Notes: generated from the letters alone by a model not told the origin. A DNA stretch of 64,000 nucleotides from Fusarium oxysporum f. sp. lycopersici 4287 (GCF_000149955.1 NC_030986.1:4029333-4093332); one strand, 5' to 3'; counted from the stretch's first letter, positions 48,639 to 61,295 are shown. A program made the numbers and translations.

Positions 48639-49300
48639 ACCAATGATAGAGACTCATAAACTGAAAGCTATAAAATATATTGTTTCCACTGAACGTATTA
48701 ATTGTCCCTGTTGAAGGTTAAGCTCTATCGCTGACCGTGTAAGTACAGTAGCTCGCACTGTGACTCTACAGCCAATCACTCCACTAACCGCATGACAAGA
48801 TCGGCCCGGGGCACTATTTTCCTATACTGCCGTTTGCAGCAGGCGGTGAGATCACTAATAAGCGCCCCGGCGAGGTCATGCCTCTCTGGGCCTGCGTCTC
48901 TCCCAGTTTGAGCCGAGACAATAGAAACACTTCCAGGTTGCTTTACTTCCACTGCCACATTGTTCTATCATTGCATTGCATTGCACTGGCATTGACGCTG
49001 GCAATTGTTCGTTTGCCTGCTCTATTCTACTTTTACCAACCAATAAGTACCCAACTTGTTGTGGAGTTGACACCCTCTGAATCTATTTGTCTTGGCCATC
49101 TCTTTTACTTGCACTCAGCTCTTTTATCCCAAGTTGCATGGACTCTTTACTCTCCCAACCCTTACAACCTCAACCTCAACCTTGAACCCACAATCACGAA
49201 GATAGCACGATTCGCAACCTTCTGAATTCATTTCTTGAAGCCTACAGAAGCATTCTTGCAAACATCAGACACCACTTACACATAACCACAACTATTTGCA
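48639..49300. other. Intergenic / leader of the Sds3-like gene
   Basis: No ORF of note; from about 48940 the sequence is CT-rich with CAACCTCAACC repeats, consistent with the 5' leader of the gene at 49301. Confidence 0.6.
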
Positions 49301-50987
49301 ATGGCCGCCAACGAAGCAGCGGCCCTTACAAACATGGCCAACCGATCCGACCGACGCTCTCCTGCTCCCGCTTCCCAGTCAAAAAGAGATCGCAAGCGAC
49401 AAGCTCTTATAGAGAGACTCTCTAGCATGACCGATAAGTTCCATCGGGAAAGGGACATGACATATCGCGATCAGCTCCAGAAGATCCAGTTCGACATCAA
49501 TCTTGTCCAGCGCTTCGACCCTTACGATCCAAAGGTCCTTGAGGTCATCTCTGAACTCCAGAAGGAGCACACCAACACACAAGGTCCTCCGGTCAACGCC
49601 GAAGATGCCCGAAGCTTGCTTGACATGGCTGGCATTCGATTCTCTGATTTCGTTGACGAAGTCGAGGATTTGGTAGAAATTCGTGACTTTCAGCTGGCGC
49701 AGTCAAAGGTAAGAAACCGTCCCACGCCACACGACCAAGTGTCTTGCTAACCATTTATCCAAACAGAATGAATACGACCGACGACGAGAAGAATATAGAA
49801 ACACTTACGACTACAAGGTTGAGACCGCCAAGCGCGAGCATCGAGCCCTTACCAACACCCTTCGAGATCGATTGGTCAATACCCTCACCCACAAGAAGAA
49901 CCGGTTGAACCGCGAGAAAGAGGTTTTGGAGATTAATGATTCCAATGCCTTGCTACTCAACCCCAATCAGTTCAGCTTGACCAATCCTGCGAGCCCCGGT
50001 GGTCCCCATGGAAAGCGAGCCACACGTCTGCGCAAGGACGCCGACGATCTGCAGATGTATTCCGACAACAAGAAGCGCAAGCGAAACGCCGGCGATGACG
50101 ACGGCTCACCTGCCCCGACACGACGAGCCCTCGACAACCACAATACAACACCTCTCTGGCAGTCTGAGAAGGCTCGTGCTGCTGCTAAGCAGAACGGACC
50201 TATCTACAGCATTGACAAGCTTTTCACTGACAAGGAGCTGTCACTAAACTATAACACTGCTGCCCTTGCTGCGCACCAGTACATTCTTCGAAACCGTGTC
50301 AGTGGCGGCGGCTCTCCCGAAGACAGCGATTCCGGCAATGGTGAGGCCAATGGCGATCAGGACGCCGATTCTCAACCATCTGCCCCAGCTATGGAGCGCT
50401 CCGTCTCGCACGCCACCCGTAGCACTCGTGGCGGTAATTTGCTTGACGACAAGATTTTAGGTCTTGAGGGTATCACCAATTTCGAAGTTCACAACTTGGA
50501 TATTCTCCACGCCCACGAACCCCCCAAGATGCCTCCTCCGGTTCCCCAGCAATACCTCAAGCCCTACCCTCGTACAGCGGACCAGAACTTCCCTGTACCC
50601 CTGTCTAATGACGATATCACTTCTGATCTTACGATCATGGGCTTCTTCAAGCAATACGACGCAGCACACAAGCCTGGAGCTCACCTTGATCGCCCAACTG
50701 GAATGCGCCGGGTTCTCGCTGCTGTATCAATACCTTACCAGCATTCACGATATGTCGCTTTTACTAGCGCCCCTAGAGAAGACCCGGAATATGTTCGCGA
50801 TTCATTGGGTCTACCAGCTCTCAGCAGCCTTCGAGATCAGCCAAGCCCAGCACATGCTGGTGCAGCTACTTCAGTAGCAGCTCTGTCCAGCGCCGCAGTG
50901 CCTATGAGTCGCCAGAGCAGTGCCGGCGGAGTTGCCATGAGCCGCCAGGGTAGCAGCAGTACGCGTGGCAAGGGACGTAAGAACTAG
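49301..50987 (+). CDS. Sds3-like subunit of the Rpd3L histone deacetylase complex
   Basis: Two exons, 49301-49708 and 49767-50987 (542 residues); the 58-nt intron has a GCTAAC branch. Sds3-family proteins scaffold the Rpd3/Sin3 large deacetylase complex. The diagnostic region is RDRKRQALIERLSSMTDKFH and DMTYRDQLQKIQFDINLVQR at residues 30-70, a long helix that dimerises. After the intron a basic coiled coil continues (EYDRRREEYRNTYDYKVETA, KREHRALTNTLRDRL). The middle has a nuclear-localisation-like NKKRKRNAG. The C-terminal third contains VPLSNDDITSDLTIMGFFKQ and a Ser/Gly-rich tail. Dep1/Sds3-family assignment is firm; the exact yeast counterpart is inferred. Together with the Pho23-like gene at 5680 the window holds two likely Rpd3L subunits. 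Confidence 0.88.
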
Positions 50988-51366
50988 AGATTCTCGCGGC
51001 GCAAATGACCTTCTTTTATAGTATTGCAAGCGCGGCGCAAAGGCGTAGCATCGATTTGGCTTACGGCGGCATCTGATTTCATGGAAGTCCGAAAGACTAC
51101 ATCAGCGGACGGTGTGGGGTCTGTTAAACGGGCTCATCAAGTTGGGATGAGTTTTACTCAAGGCTTGTGGATAAAGAAACGAGCTGAAACATCAGCAATG
51201 GATATGTTTTTTATGTTTTCACTTTTCCTATCGGGCTGAGACTCGATGAATAGAAATAGAAATGTCATGCTTGTTATATCAAATTGATTGCGACTGGATC
51301 AACATATCATAATATCATAAACTCCATTGCCATGCTCTTTCTTTTACCCTTCCAAGCAACGCAGCT
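50988..51366. other. Shared 3' region, Sds3-like and CmcJ-like genes
   Basis: Convergent 3' ends, AT-rich, no ORF of note. Confidence 0.65.
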
Positions 51367-52221
51367 TCAAGGACCAAATACCAATGCGCGCACCTCGATA
51401 CTCTCGCGACCTTCCGCCTCAGCCCGGGTCCTGGGATCTTCAAAAGCAGTATGCGGCACACGACCCTTGATATTAGATCCAGGCTTGAGAGACTCGCTAT
51501 CGAAGCACTCCAGCAACAGCCTCTCGCTGCCCGTCGTACCACTGAGGTAGTACCACTTCTGCTCAGGATCATGCTGAATCGCTGCAGTCCAACCGCGGTA
51601 CCCATCTGGATATCGGTGCTCAACAGGGATGACGTCGTCGTCTTCGACAGAAGCAGAGGATGCAACAGCCAGAGGAAAAGACTCGAGGGGCTTCTTGTTC
51701 AGAGGTCGCCAGACGTTGATGAGACGATAGCGACGCTTGAGAAGCTCATCTGCCTCACCTGGGAAGTATCTGCGAACTCGCTGAGCTACAGCCGCAGCTG
51801 TTTGATCAATGTGTACACGAGTCACAGGCGCACGAGTAGCATTGGGTGTTTGACGGCGAATAGTGTGATCAAAGAAGAAGACCCTGTTAGAGCCAGGGAC
51901 GTTGTTGAGGAGAAGCTGTTCAAGCTCTGGGTAGTAGTTCTCCTTGATAGAATCATCATCGACGAAGTCGACCTCGCTGGAGGGTGGAACGTCTTGGATG
52001 ACTTGGAAAGCATCACGGTCTAGATGATACTTGGACTCATGACCACGGATGTCGTGTATGACAGTTGGTTGAGGGTTGTCTGTGAAGTTGCGCTGAGGAA
52101 GACCCTTGGGAGGAGTATCGACGTGGTTATAGGGAGTTGAATTGTCGGAGGGAGGATTGAAGAAGTTCAGGGTTGCAGTAACGTCGCCACGGGGAATAGT
52201 TGAAGAGATGGCCATTGTCAA
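51367..52221 (-). CDS. CmcJ / AsaB / GA4-desaturase-like oxidoreductase
   Basis: One exon, 284 residues; the ATG at 52221 (MTMAISS) or the third codon may be used. The protein belongs to a fungal-bacterial family that includes cephamycin CmcJ, AsaB and gibberellin GA4 desaturase. Marks seen: DVTATLNFFNPP at the start, IHDIRGHESKYHLDRDAFQ, the acidic DFVDDDSIKENYYPELEQLL, VFFFDHTIRRQ, VHIDQTAAAVAQRVRRYFP (a His-x-Asp pair as in Fe(II)/2-oxoglutarate enzymes), YRLINVWRPLNKKPLESFPLAV, KWYYLSGTTGSERLLLECFD and the closing PHTAFEDPRTRAEAEGRESIEVRA. It probably acts as a small-molecule oxygenase or desaturase in the cytosol; the substrate cannot be told. No other secondary-metabolism gene is adjacent. 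Confidence 0.88.
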   Translation of the reverse strand: MTMAISSTIPRGDVTATLNFFNPPSDNSTPYNHVDTPPKGLPQRNFTDNPQPTVIHDIRGHESKYHLDRDAFQVIQDVPPSSEVDFVDDDSIKENYYPELEQLLLNNVPGSNRVFFFDHTIRRQTPNATRAPVTRVHIDQTAAAVAQRVRRYFPGEADELLKRRYRLINVWRPLNKKPLESFPLAVASSASVEDDDVIPVEHRYPDGYRGWTAAIQHDPEQKWYYLSGTTGSERLLLECFDSESLKPGSNIKGRVPHTAFEDPRTRAEAEGRESIEVRALVFGP

Positions 52222-53250
52222 GACTTATAGGACTTATAGAACCGTCGAAGCGTATCAAATGGACCAGAATACAGAGGTGTAAGGGATATCAGAGAAACTG
52301 ATGTGAGTTTTTACAATAGCGATGATGGCAGAGACATCAAATGCGATGATTTAAATCGATTATTGAATCAATAAAGATGCTCTCTGCAATAAGTTGCTTC
52401 CTGTCCAGCTCTTTATACTTTTCATCTGCACTCAGAGATGTTACCATCATAATATGTGGATTTCAAATCAGAACCGAGTTCACTTCACCATCTCATACCA
52501 GAATTGGCCATGAGGCCGTATGCGCTTGAGCACGCAATTCCAAGATGCACAACCGTTGGCTGGAGGTCAATTGACATGGCCACAAGGGCGCACGGTCGAT
52601 TAGTAAAGGGTTTTGATTACTGTACACAGCTTGTTTTGTTAATTGACCTAGTTAAGAGAACCAATGGGAATTATAGAGTGAGTCTGTCGGGAATTATACG
52701 GGTTTGTTAGAGTTGGAATAGATTGGTTATGTCAAGAAATAGGCTAACGTTAAAGAAAAGCATTTCACTTGATAAATGATGACGGCAAAACTTGATTGTG
52801 CACGGCCGTCTTAATGTATACGAGATAGATAGATATAGACATAGATCTCCAGTGGCAGTAAGCAGAAACTCCTCATCCTGGGCCAATTGCTAAATTTAGC
52901 CCCTTTTGCTCCATCGCTTGGTGGCCTAATTTGCAACTTGAATCCCCCTTTCATTTCTGAAACGCGTGAAATACTCTTCGCTAAATGGTATCTGCAAGGC
53001 TATCACACTCTTAAACTGTCTTAAACTGGAACACTATTGCTTTCAAGAGATTTCTTCAGCCTTGGTTCATTTGTTCATCCGTTGCCCCGTTGGATCAGCC
53101 AGTTCATGTCTCAAATCTCATCCTTCGGGCTCACTCTTGTCTGTCTCTGTTTACCCCCGATTCTCACATGAGACGAAACAGCAAAATCGACTATGTGAAA
53201 GACCTGCTAAATAACTCACGGCCAAGAAAACTTGAAGAGATGAACTCGAA
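52222..53250. promoter_or_regulatory. Divergent region, CmcJ-like and Abp2 genes
   Basis: About 1 kb between start codons pointing apart. AT-rich in the middle. Near the Abp2 start an ATG at 53240 opens a frame that overlaps the main start out of frame. Confidence 0.6.
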
Positions 53251-53425
53251 ATGCCGTCACCTGCCTCTGTCAACAACGCAACCGGGCCCTCTCCGTCACC
53301 TCCGGCTCCGAGTCCGGCCCAGACTCAGCCTCCACCTCAGCCCGGCGCATCGGGGGCCGGATCCGCTGCGCCTCCGACCACGCGCCCGGGCCTTCCGGAC
53401 CGTAGCGTTTCCGAGAACACGGTAG
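53240..53425 (+). promoter_or_regulatory. Out-of-frame upstream ATG overlapping the Abp2 start
   Basis: An ATG 11 nt before the Abp2 ATG opens a 61-codon frame that overlaps the main start and ends at 53425. If it lies in the leader it would reduce Abp2 translation unless scanning ribosomes skip it. Confidence 0.5.
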
Positions 53426-55276
53426 AGGATGCTTACGTTGACTTTATTCTCTTTTGCAATCCGGCAGTGCCGCTCTCTACAGACACGACAAGTCTGAGAG
53501 AGGCATTCCGTAATCCTCCTCGCAGCGGCGGCAAGTCCTTCAGCACATTCGCCATCTATGAGCTCGTCCGCAAGTTTTACAACAGCGAGATCCGGACATG
53601 GACAGAATTGACTACAAAGCTTGGTGTTGAGCCCCCAGACCCAAACAAGGAGGAGAGTGCCCAGAAAGTTGCACAGTATGGCGTGAGATTAAAGGTGCGT
53701 GATGTAGAGCCACCCAAACTCAAGGTTTACCCACTAAAGACTGGTCTAGAAGTGGATGAATTCCATGCACGTCAAGGCATTTTTCGAGTATCTGATGGAC
53801 ATTCCGAATGATTACTGGACAAGGATCCCTACTGACAGTAACCCTACGAGCCAGCCCATCCGCGATGGTGTGGCTATCGAGGATGACATGGCTCTGAGGG
53901 CTCTTTTCCCACACATACGGCCAAAGAGAGGTAGAAAGCGTCCCGTCGACGATGACACAGCCACTTCTCCCGCTCAGAGATCTCACCTTGCACCGTCATC
54001 AGCTGTTGAGGCCGTAAGCGGTCCTATGTCAATGTCATTGTCAGCAGATCCCACGAGGCTAAGCGCTGCACCGTGGACTCCGAGTGATGCTTCTCAGCAG
54101 ACGCCTCTATTTCGGTGGCCGCAGTCTGCTATTACACCGAACTCGAGGAAATCTTTCTGGGACGATGCTCTTGAGCCACAGTCTGCTGTTACACCGTCGA
54201 AGCCGAGACTTACGACGCAGCGCAGAGGGCCCAAGAATGTGTCTTCTGCCTGGAGACCCGGAGTTCCCAACGGTGGTGTCAAACCACGAGGACGGCCACC
54301 GATGAATAGAACTCCTATAGATGCTTCCCTGCCTCCGTTTTCTACCACGGCCACCACAACGGCCCCTGAGGAACCCGTAGCCCCCATTTGTACTCCGCCA
54401 GTCTCAGCTCCCGGGGCAGATAGTGGACAGTCAGAGAATAGTTTCTCGATCCCCTCGATAACATCACAGCCGCATCCTACCCCTGCTCCACCTAGGCCTT
54501 CTCGCCCGAGTATATCTTTACAAGTCCCCGAAAGACCATCAGGCAGTGTTAGACTTGCAACTCCTCCCCCAGTCGTGGTCATCAACGGCCCCAGTGAAAC
54601 TCAGGCTCCTCCTCCGCATACATACGTCGGAACATCATCGAACTTTGCAAGAGCTACGAACGAAGTGACTACGTCACGCCAGCAGCAAGCTGAGGATACA
54701 ATGTCACAACAAAAGGATGTTCCGAGGTTGTATTTCGAGAGGCTTGAAGAACGTACGAACGTGGATGAGGTTATCGGTTATATGATGCGCAGTCTCTTCG
54801 GGGCAAATTGGCTCGATGCTGAAGGAAATCCAACACATACATGCTCAACGACTGAAGCGATGGCGATCGTCAACTCGGTTCTCGAAGACTTGTACAGAAA
54901 GGCAGCATCACCGGACATGTTTTTGATCAACCTAGCTGCCATGACAGGAGGCGGGTACCTCCTAGCCGGGACGACGAAACTCAAACGCGTTGGCGTGCAA
55001 GACGGTGCGATGAAGTATACTTGTGAATGGATATATGGTCTAGGCCATCTCAGGGGTCAATATCAGATGGAAATTGCTGTACCTGTGGAGATGCTTGAGG
55101 ATTCTAAAGAGCCGAGTCCCGAAGCTACGTCTGCGGAATCAGCATCCAAGTTATCTGCGGATGAGTGGCAGGCTAAGTATGAGAAGCTGCTTGAAGAGTT
55201 GGATAAGAAGGATAAGACGTTTATGGATCTGAGGATGAAGGTGACGGATATTCTGAGGGGTGTACCTAAGAAATGA
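53251..55276 (+). CDS. ARS-binding protein 2 (Abp2)
   Basis: Two exons, 53251-53694 and 53750-55276 (656 residues); the 55-nt intron joins VRLK to KWMNSMHVKAFFEYL. The Abp2 family (first described in fission yeast as a protein binding replication-origin ARS DNA) is recognised from FILFCNPAVPLSTDTTSLRE, FSTFAIYELVRKFYN, TKLGVEPPDPNKEESAQKV and YLMDIPNDYWTRIP at residues 60-200. The middle third is Pro/Ser/Thr-rich with an AT-hook-like VKPRGRPPMN near residue 350. The C-terminal part (about 495-656) has a second conserved block starting VPRLYFERLEERTNVDEVIG and ends in a coiled coil. Nuclear, DNA-binding; role in origin function or chromatin is inferred from the family. Confidence 0.9.
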
Positions 55277-57865
55277 TGCTTTGTGGAATACTGTAGAGAT
55301 TTGCAATGGCGTGCATTGTTGATCGGAGTTATTTAGTTGTTTCTTTCTTCAGGGCATATATGGCGTTGCTTCTTTTGGTTGATACTTCGCGAATTGGTGC
55401 ATATTTGTATGTGGTCGCTTATCTTGGGTGCTTTTTTTTACTGAGAATAACATGTGGTTACCTTGAAAATCGTGTTCCAAATAGCGGTTAATGTGAACCT
55501 CGATACAATGCACATAACTATGTGCATTCTAGGCACACATAATGTAAGATGGTGTCACTGAACATTTACGAGAGCCTTGTTTGGTATATAATATTCGGAT
55601 CTTTCGGAGGCTCACATCCCGATTGAGATAAAGGCAAGGAAATCCCATCGGCGACTCCGAGAATGTGTAGGCATGTTAGACGATAGCTATTGCATTACAC
55701 TACTGTAGTGGTATTCCCTACATGTAAGAGCCTTTTCTGGTGGGTGTGGATAGTTGATGTTACGATATCACGATTGGACAGATTTACGAGCGGAGGGATC
55801 TCAGAAAACACGGGGAATCTGGGGATCGCACAAGGGCATATCGGATATCGTAGTCAGGACCGATGAGCTGGGATTCTCTGGGGAAAACGCGAGAGAGAAA
55901 GGGTATCGAGATAAGAGTCTGTGGTGTTGGTGGAGATGAGGCTACCCTGGGGACGTCCACTCACGATGCAGGGAATTCTGCTGCCTTGAGCTGAAGAAGA
56001 AGCCAAGCAGCCCAAGAGAGTGGCAAATGAGGTCGTTTTTGAAATTCCGGGGTAACTGATAACTTGAGATGAAATGTCGTTTTATTCAATGGTATTATTC
56101 AAATCAGTCTTTGGAGTAGACGATGAACAATGATAATGGACCGTTGGATTACAAGTAGCATCACGTGTAACCCTCAAACGTTACACTTTAGTGGGAGCCG
56201 GTTCGGAGTGTAAGAACGGATAAGCGAAAACGGTTAACCGAATAAGCAATGCGATGTAGATCCATGCTGTTCCCAAGACCCGAGGAATCCTTCACGACAG
56301 AACCGAGTGATATTCCCTACCTCTCTTGCATCCGGAGGATTCGAGATGTGTGATTGCGCAGATCAATGACTGCTATAGACAGTTCGCCCGGGAAACCATA
56401 AGATCCTTGATTTCCATTGTCTTGGATCGTGAAAAAAAAACACTCCTAACTTTTAAGTTGTCATTTTGGGGTTGATCATGAGACATGCATGGTACCTCAT
56501 GATTACAGGTGTTGATTACAGTAACATGCTATTTGACTCTGACTTGTCTCTCGGAACAAAAGTTCGGCATGTTAAGTAGGGTTGCAGAGAGGCGGCACAG
56601 AGGCTGAAAGGATGGAGGGATGTCAGACAGTTTGGACTGTGACGATGGACCCGAGACAAGGGGGCCTTGCCTAAAGTTGCTCTTTCAAGGTATGTTCTTG
56701 GATGGCAGTTCAGTGTTGTACATGGTTACAGGAAGTGAAACTCAATAAGACAAAGACAGACCAACTAAGCTCGGTATGTCCCTTGGTTTAAGATATGAAG
56801 ACGAGGATATGCAATGCTGTATCTGACATGAGGTAAACATGGGACATCAGACTCTCCACAAGAAGAAGAGACGAGGAGGAGATTAACTTGAACATACACG
56901 TACCTTGGCAAGCCAGTGTCAATATAAAGAATTGCCAAAGTTGTTTGGTCCCAAAGAGAAGTCTTGAAGCTGATAATCCCTGCAAATAACGAACCGAAGT
57001 AAAGACCCTTGTCATTCAGACCCTGTCCTTTCCCCTGTCTTCCCCATCTTGGTCTTGTTCTTCTTGTCCTTGTCCTTGGGTCACCGGTCAAAGCCCGAAT
57101 AAAGCGCAGCGTCTTTCTCGTAAATCCCTTCAACCAAATATTTCTGTTGTCTTTTCCTGTGTGAACTTGAAATTCGATGTAATACAGACGAGTACCACCA
57201 CTCTTAGTGCATTATCCCCGTCACTATTCAAGAAGCTGCCATTATAGTCTTAGGTCCAGTACTACAGTAACTTTAGTGCCCGGACCAAGTCTCGTTGTCT
57301 CACCCCAGACTCGCCTCGACTCGACTCAACTAGGCTAGTCAAACCAACGGCCTGGATCCTTCGACTCAACTCATCAACTTTGCCTCCTCCAAACTCTTTA
57401 ACCAAATCCACGACAAATCATTCCAAGTCAACTGCTCGATTGATTCATATGTATTATTAATAATCATCTCACGTCTAATCTCCCACAATCACCGCGACAA
57501 CTAAACAGTCATCGATCACACTCTTTTCCTCGGCTTTGGCGCTGACTGTGCCTCATTCTTCTCATCTCCCCAGCTTCCAACCCCACATCTTGAAGCGATC
57601 GACCGACGACACCCGCTAGAAACGTTCGACAGGACTCATCAACCAGCTTGGCTCAACTCTACTCGACTGTTTCTGTGATAGCTACGCCTCTTCTTATTGT
57701 TAACTAACTCACTCAAGAATTGCTCACCATAAACAATATCATTGGTATTGTCTTTTCTCAATCGGGCAATCGCCCGTTTCTCCGACCAACCTCATCTTAC
57801 TCTCAACCCGCCGCCCTCAGTCACTCACTCTCACTTTGCCAGTCACTGGCTTTCTACAACACAAG
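55277..57865. other. 2.6-kb intergenic region upstream of the MFS transporter
   Basis: No gene supported. From about 57180 to 57865 the sequence is a C/T- and CAAC-rich leader with many CTCGACTC and CATC blocks, typical of fungal promoters with long 5' UTRs. The upstream 1.9 kb has only short ORFs. Confidence 0.55.
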
Positions 57866-60006
57866 ATGGCGCCGAATCGCGGCGAAGACGATATAGAACG
57901 GTATATTCTACCCTTGCTAACCCATTGCAGATCCAAATGCTGATCAGTACTCTCAGCCTGTCAAGGACCACCAATGAATATCCTTCCAGTTCCATGATAG
58001 AACATGCACGGCGTCCTTCAGAAGCTTATGTCAACCTTCATGCAAACATTGAAGCCAAGTACGCTCGCTCAACCTCGGCACGCCCGCTCAATCGTTCATG
58101 ACTAACATCACCCAAGAATCAAGAATCCTCTCTGGGGTCTTCCACGAGCAAGACTTCTAGCTGATGTTGATGACTTTTGTCGAAAAAAGGAACTAGAACA
58201 GTACCGCCCCCTCATTCGCAAGGGCGCTCTAGTTGCGCAGGATCCCACTGGCTATGAGGATATCGATGGAGACGAAAAGCTTGACGACACAGAGATACAA
58301 GCGCTCAGAGACGAAATCCTCCACAAGTGGCGAGTCCCTTTTGTTCTGTACTTGACCGTTGCGACATGTTCCATCGGCGCCGCCGTACAAGGATGGGATC
58401 AAACAGGTTCGAATGGAGCGAATTTGGAGTTTCCCTATGCTTTCAATATCGGCAGCGAAAGTATACACGACAAGCTCCTCGTCGGTCTCGTCAACTCTGC
58501 CCCTTACATCGGAACAGCCCTGTTTGGCTGTTGGCTTTCGGATCCCCTGAATTCCCGTTGGGGTCGTCGCGGCACGATATTCTTCTCGGCCAACTTCTGT
58601 CTCTGGCCTGTCATTGGGAGTGCTTTCTGTAACAGCTGGAGACAGCTTTTTGCGTGTCGTGTATTACTTGGTATTGGAATGGGCACCAAGGCTTCAACAG
58701 GTGAGTCTCTACGTCTCTGAACCACAAGCATGTCGCTGGGACCTCGCAGCTGACATGTGATACAGTCCCCATCTTTGCCGCGGAGAACTCACCTGCCCCG
58801 ATTCGAGGAGCCTTTGTCATGAGTTGGCAGATGTGGACGGCTTTCGGTATCTTCCTAGGAACATGTGCGAATGTCGCTGTTACGAAAATCGGCCATAACG
58901 CATGGAGATTCCAACTAGGATCAGCGTTCATCCCAGCTGTACCCTTGATGTGCTTGATTTACTTCTGCCCAGAATCGCCGCGTTGGTACATGAAGAAGAA
59001 CCGTTACCAAGATGCGATGAAATCCCTGTTACGACTACGAAACCACCCGATCCAGGCCGCTCGCGATCTATACTATATCCATGCGCAACTCGAGGTCGAA
59101 CTGGACTTTATTGGCGAGGCACACTATGCCAAACGTTTTATCGAACTTTTCACCATTCCTCGCGTGCGCCGTGCTACTGTAGCTTCATTCGTCGTTATGA
59201 TTGCCCAGCAGATGTGTGGGATCAACATCATCGCATTCTACTCGACAAGTGTGTTCCGGGATGCAGGCGCCGACGATAACCAAGCTCTGCTGGCATCGAT
59301 GGGTTTTGGACTGGTTAACTTTGTCTTTGCCTGGCCTGCAATATGGACGATAGACACCTTTGGTCGACGATCTCTCCTACTCTTCACTTTTCCTCAGATG
59401 GCATGGACACTACTTGCAGCAGGTCTATGTACTTTGATCCCAGGCACAGGCGGAGCTCACATGGCTTTGGTTGCGTTTTTCGTCTATCTTTTCGCGGCCT
59501 TTTACTCACCTGGCGAGGGTCCTGTGCCCTTTACCTACTCGGCTGAAGTGTTTCCTCTGTCGCATCGTGAGGTGGGCATGTCGTGGGCTGTGGCAACGTG
59601 CCTTTTCTGGGCGGCAGTGTTGTCTATTACTTTCCCACTGATGTTGGCTAGACTACATGCTATTGGTGCTTTTGGGATGTATGCAGGCTTCAACATTGTT
59701 GCGTTGGTTATGATTTTCTTACTGCTACCAGAAACAAAGCAGCGGACACTCGAGGAGCTGGATTACATCTTTGCAGTACCCACTCGTGTCTTTATGAGAT
59801 ATCAAGTTACGAAAGTGCTTCCCTGGTGGATCAGACGATGGATCTTGTTCCAACGAGAAGCAAGACTGGAGCCTCTGTATCAGTTTGACACAGTTGGCGA
59901 ACCCGAGGATAATCACAGCAGTGACTTTGGCTATGAAAACGACAAGGCAAAAGTTGAATTGAAGGATACAATTGGACTTACGTCAGGTGTTCAGACGACA
60001 CGATGA
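57866..60006 (+). CDS. MFS transporter, sugar-porter family
   Basis: Four exons, 57866-57900, 57948-58058, 58117-58700 and 58766-60006, give 656 residues. The long cytosolic N-terminus contains [40 protein letters not shown] and [18 protein letters not shown], characteristic of a group of filamentous-fungal sugar-porter-like proteins. About twelve membrane helices follow, with [81 protein letters not shown] and [15 protein letters not shown], all sugar-porter signatures. Transport substrate is unknown; plasma-membrane location is inferred. The first intron is uncertain: using acceptor 57947 keeps the frame, while the nearer acceptor at 57930 (30 nt) leads to an early stop. The start at 57866 is the best in-frame ATG. 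Confidence 0.9.
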
Positions 60007-61295
60007 GGTTGATGGTGGATATTGTGATATCATGACATTTGGCGTTTGTTTATGGGAGACTTGATTTGGAGATTTTGTCTGTACTGTACTCTTATGATAC
60101 CCTGCACGAGAAAGTAGCAAGCGAAATGGAATTGGGCCTTGCCTTCAACTAATGGAGATGAATACCCCACGAAAGAGGAGAAATGAGTGTATTAGTTTCT
60201 AGTCAAGTGACGTAAGGAGGAGACTAGTTATTGTATGATAATGGTCTACGTCGTTTGTACAATTTCCGTCTCTGATCGTTATTCATCAAAACCCGACGCT
60301 GAAATTCGCCGAGCTCCTTAGTTCGATGTGAGTGACGTCGTGATAGCGGAAAGTGAAGCGGGCTTCTCAACTGAACTGGTCTTGGCCCAAGGTGGGAATT
60401 CCGTCATTCTCATTCGGGGCCTCGGGAGATGATCACCATCTCCACTTGATCAACATTCGGATGGGTTGGAAAGAGATAAATGCCCAAAAGGCGTTGATGC
60501 TCAGTGACAGGACTGAATTAGGAAGGGAGACGATAATGCCGAGGCCGACATGGGCGTCTAATCGAGGAGACACACCGTTTCTCCATACAAGTTCTCATTC
60601 AACGTCATGATGTTTGCGCGCGCTTAGTGAGGTGACGCACATACTGTGTAGCGTAGCTTCTTCTCGTTTACGATACCCGACGATACGAACTGGGGAGTGA
60701 GAAGTCTTTGGGCGTTTCTACAGTAGAGCAAGAGCACGGTCAAGCTTTTCCGGGGATGGCTGATCGATCAGATCACGTTGCATTTTCTTGTTGTTGCTGG
60801 TTGAAGCGGAGACTGCTGATCGACCTACGTGGATTCCTCGTGAATAATGGGATCGACATTGCGTTGTCGAAGGTGGATGGGCACTGTGGGTGAGGAGTGA
60901 GACATGAAGGGTCCAGCGGATTAGCAACTGTGAGAATGATCATTGAAGATGATAATGGCAAAATATTATAGTAGCAAGTTGAAGTTGAAAGAGTAACAAA
61001 GGAAATGCGGTTGGTGGAATAAGCCGAGTGATGACCCAAACTGTCGGTCCTCTCAAGTTCCAGTTTCAACGTCGTCCCAGCTCTCCAGTGTCAGTGTAGG
61101 TAGGGTTACACTCCATCAGCTTATAGCAAAGACAACAATCTTGGCACCGGGAGATGAACCGAATTTAATGTCGCCTTGCGAAAAAATAGGGGACGCAATT
61201 AATATCAGCGTTTCCTCAACTCGTTTCATATATCCGCAAACTCTACCATTTCAATCCACGATGAAATCTAAAAAAGAAAAACAATTCATGGTCTC

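Noticed and set aside
54094..54585. 163-codon minus-strand ORF with Gly-rich composition
   Set aside because: Antisense shadow of the Pro/Ser-rich part of Abp2.
57742..57865. Upstream in-phase start for the MFS transporter
   Set aside because: That frame would read through 57901-57947 without splicing and adds a leader-like peptide (MVLSFLNRAIARF) not seen in the family; the spliced start at 57866 fits better.
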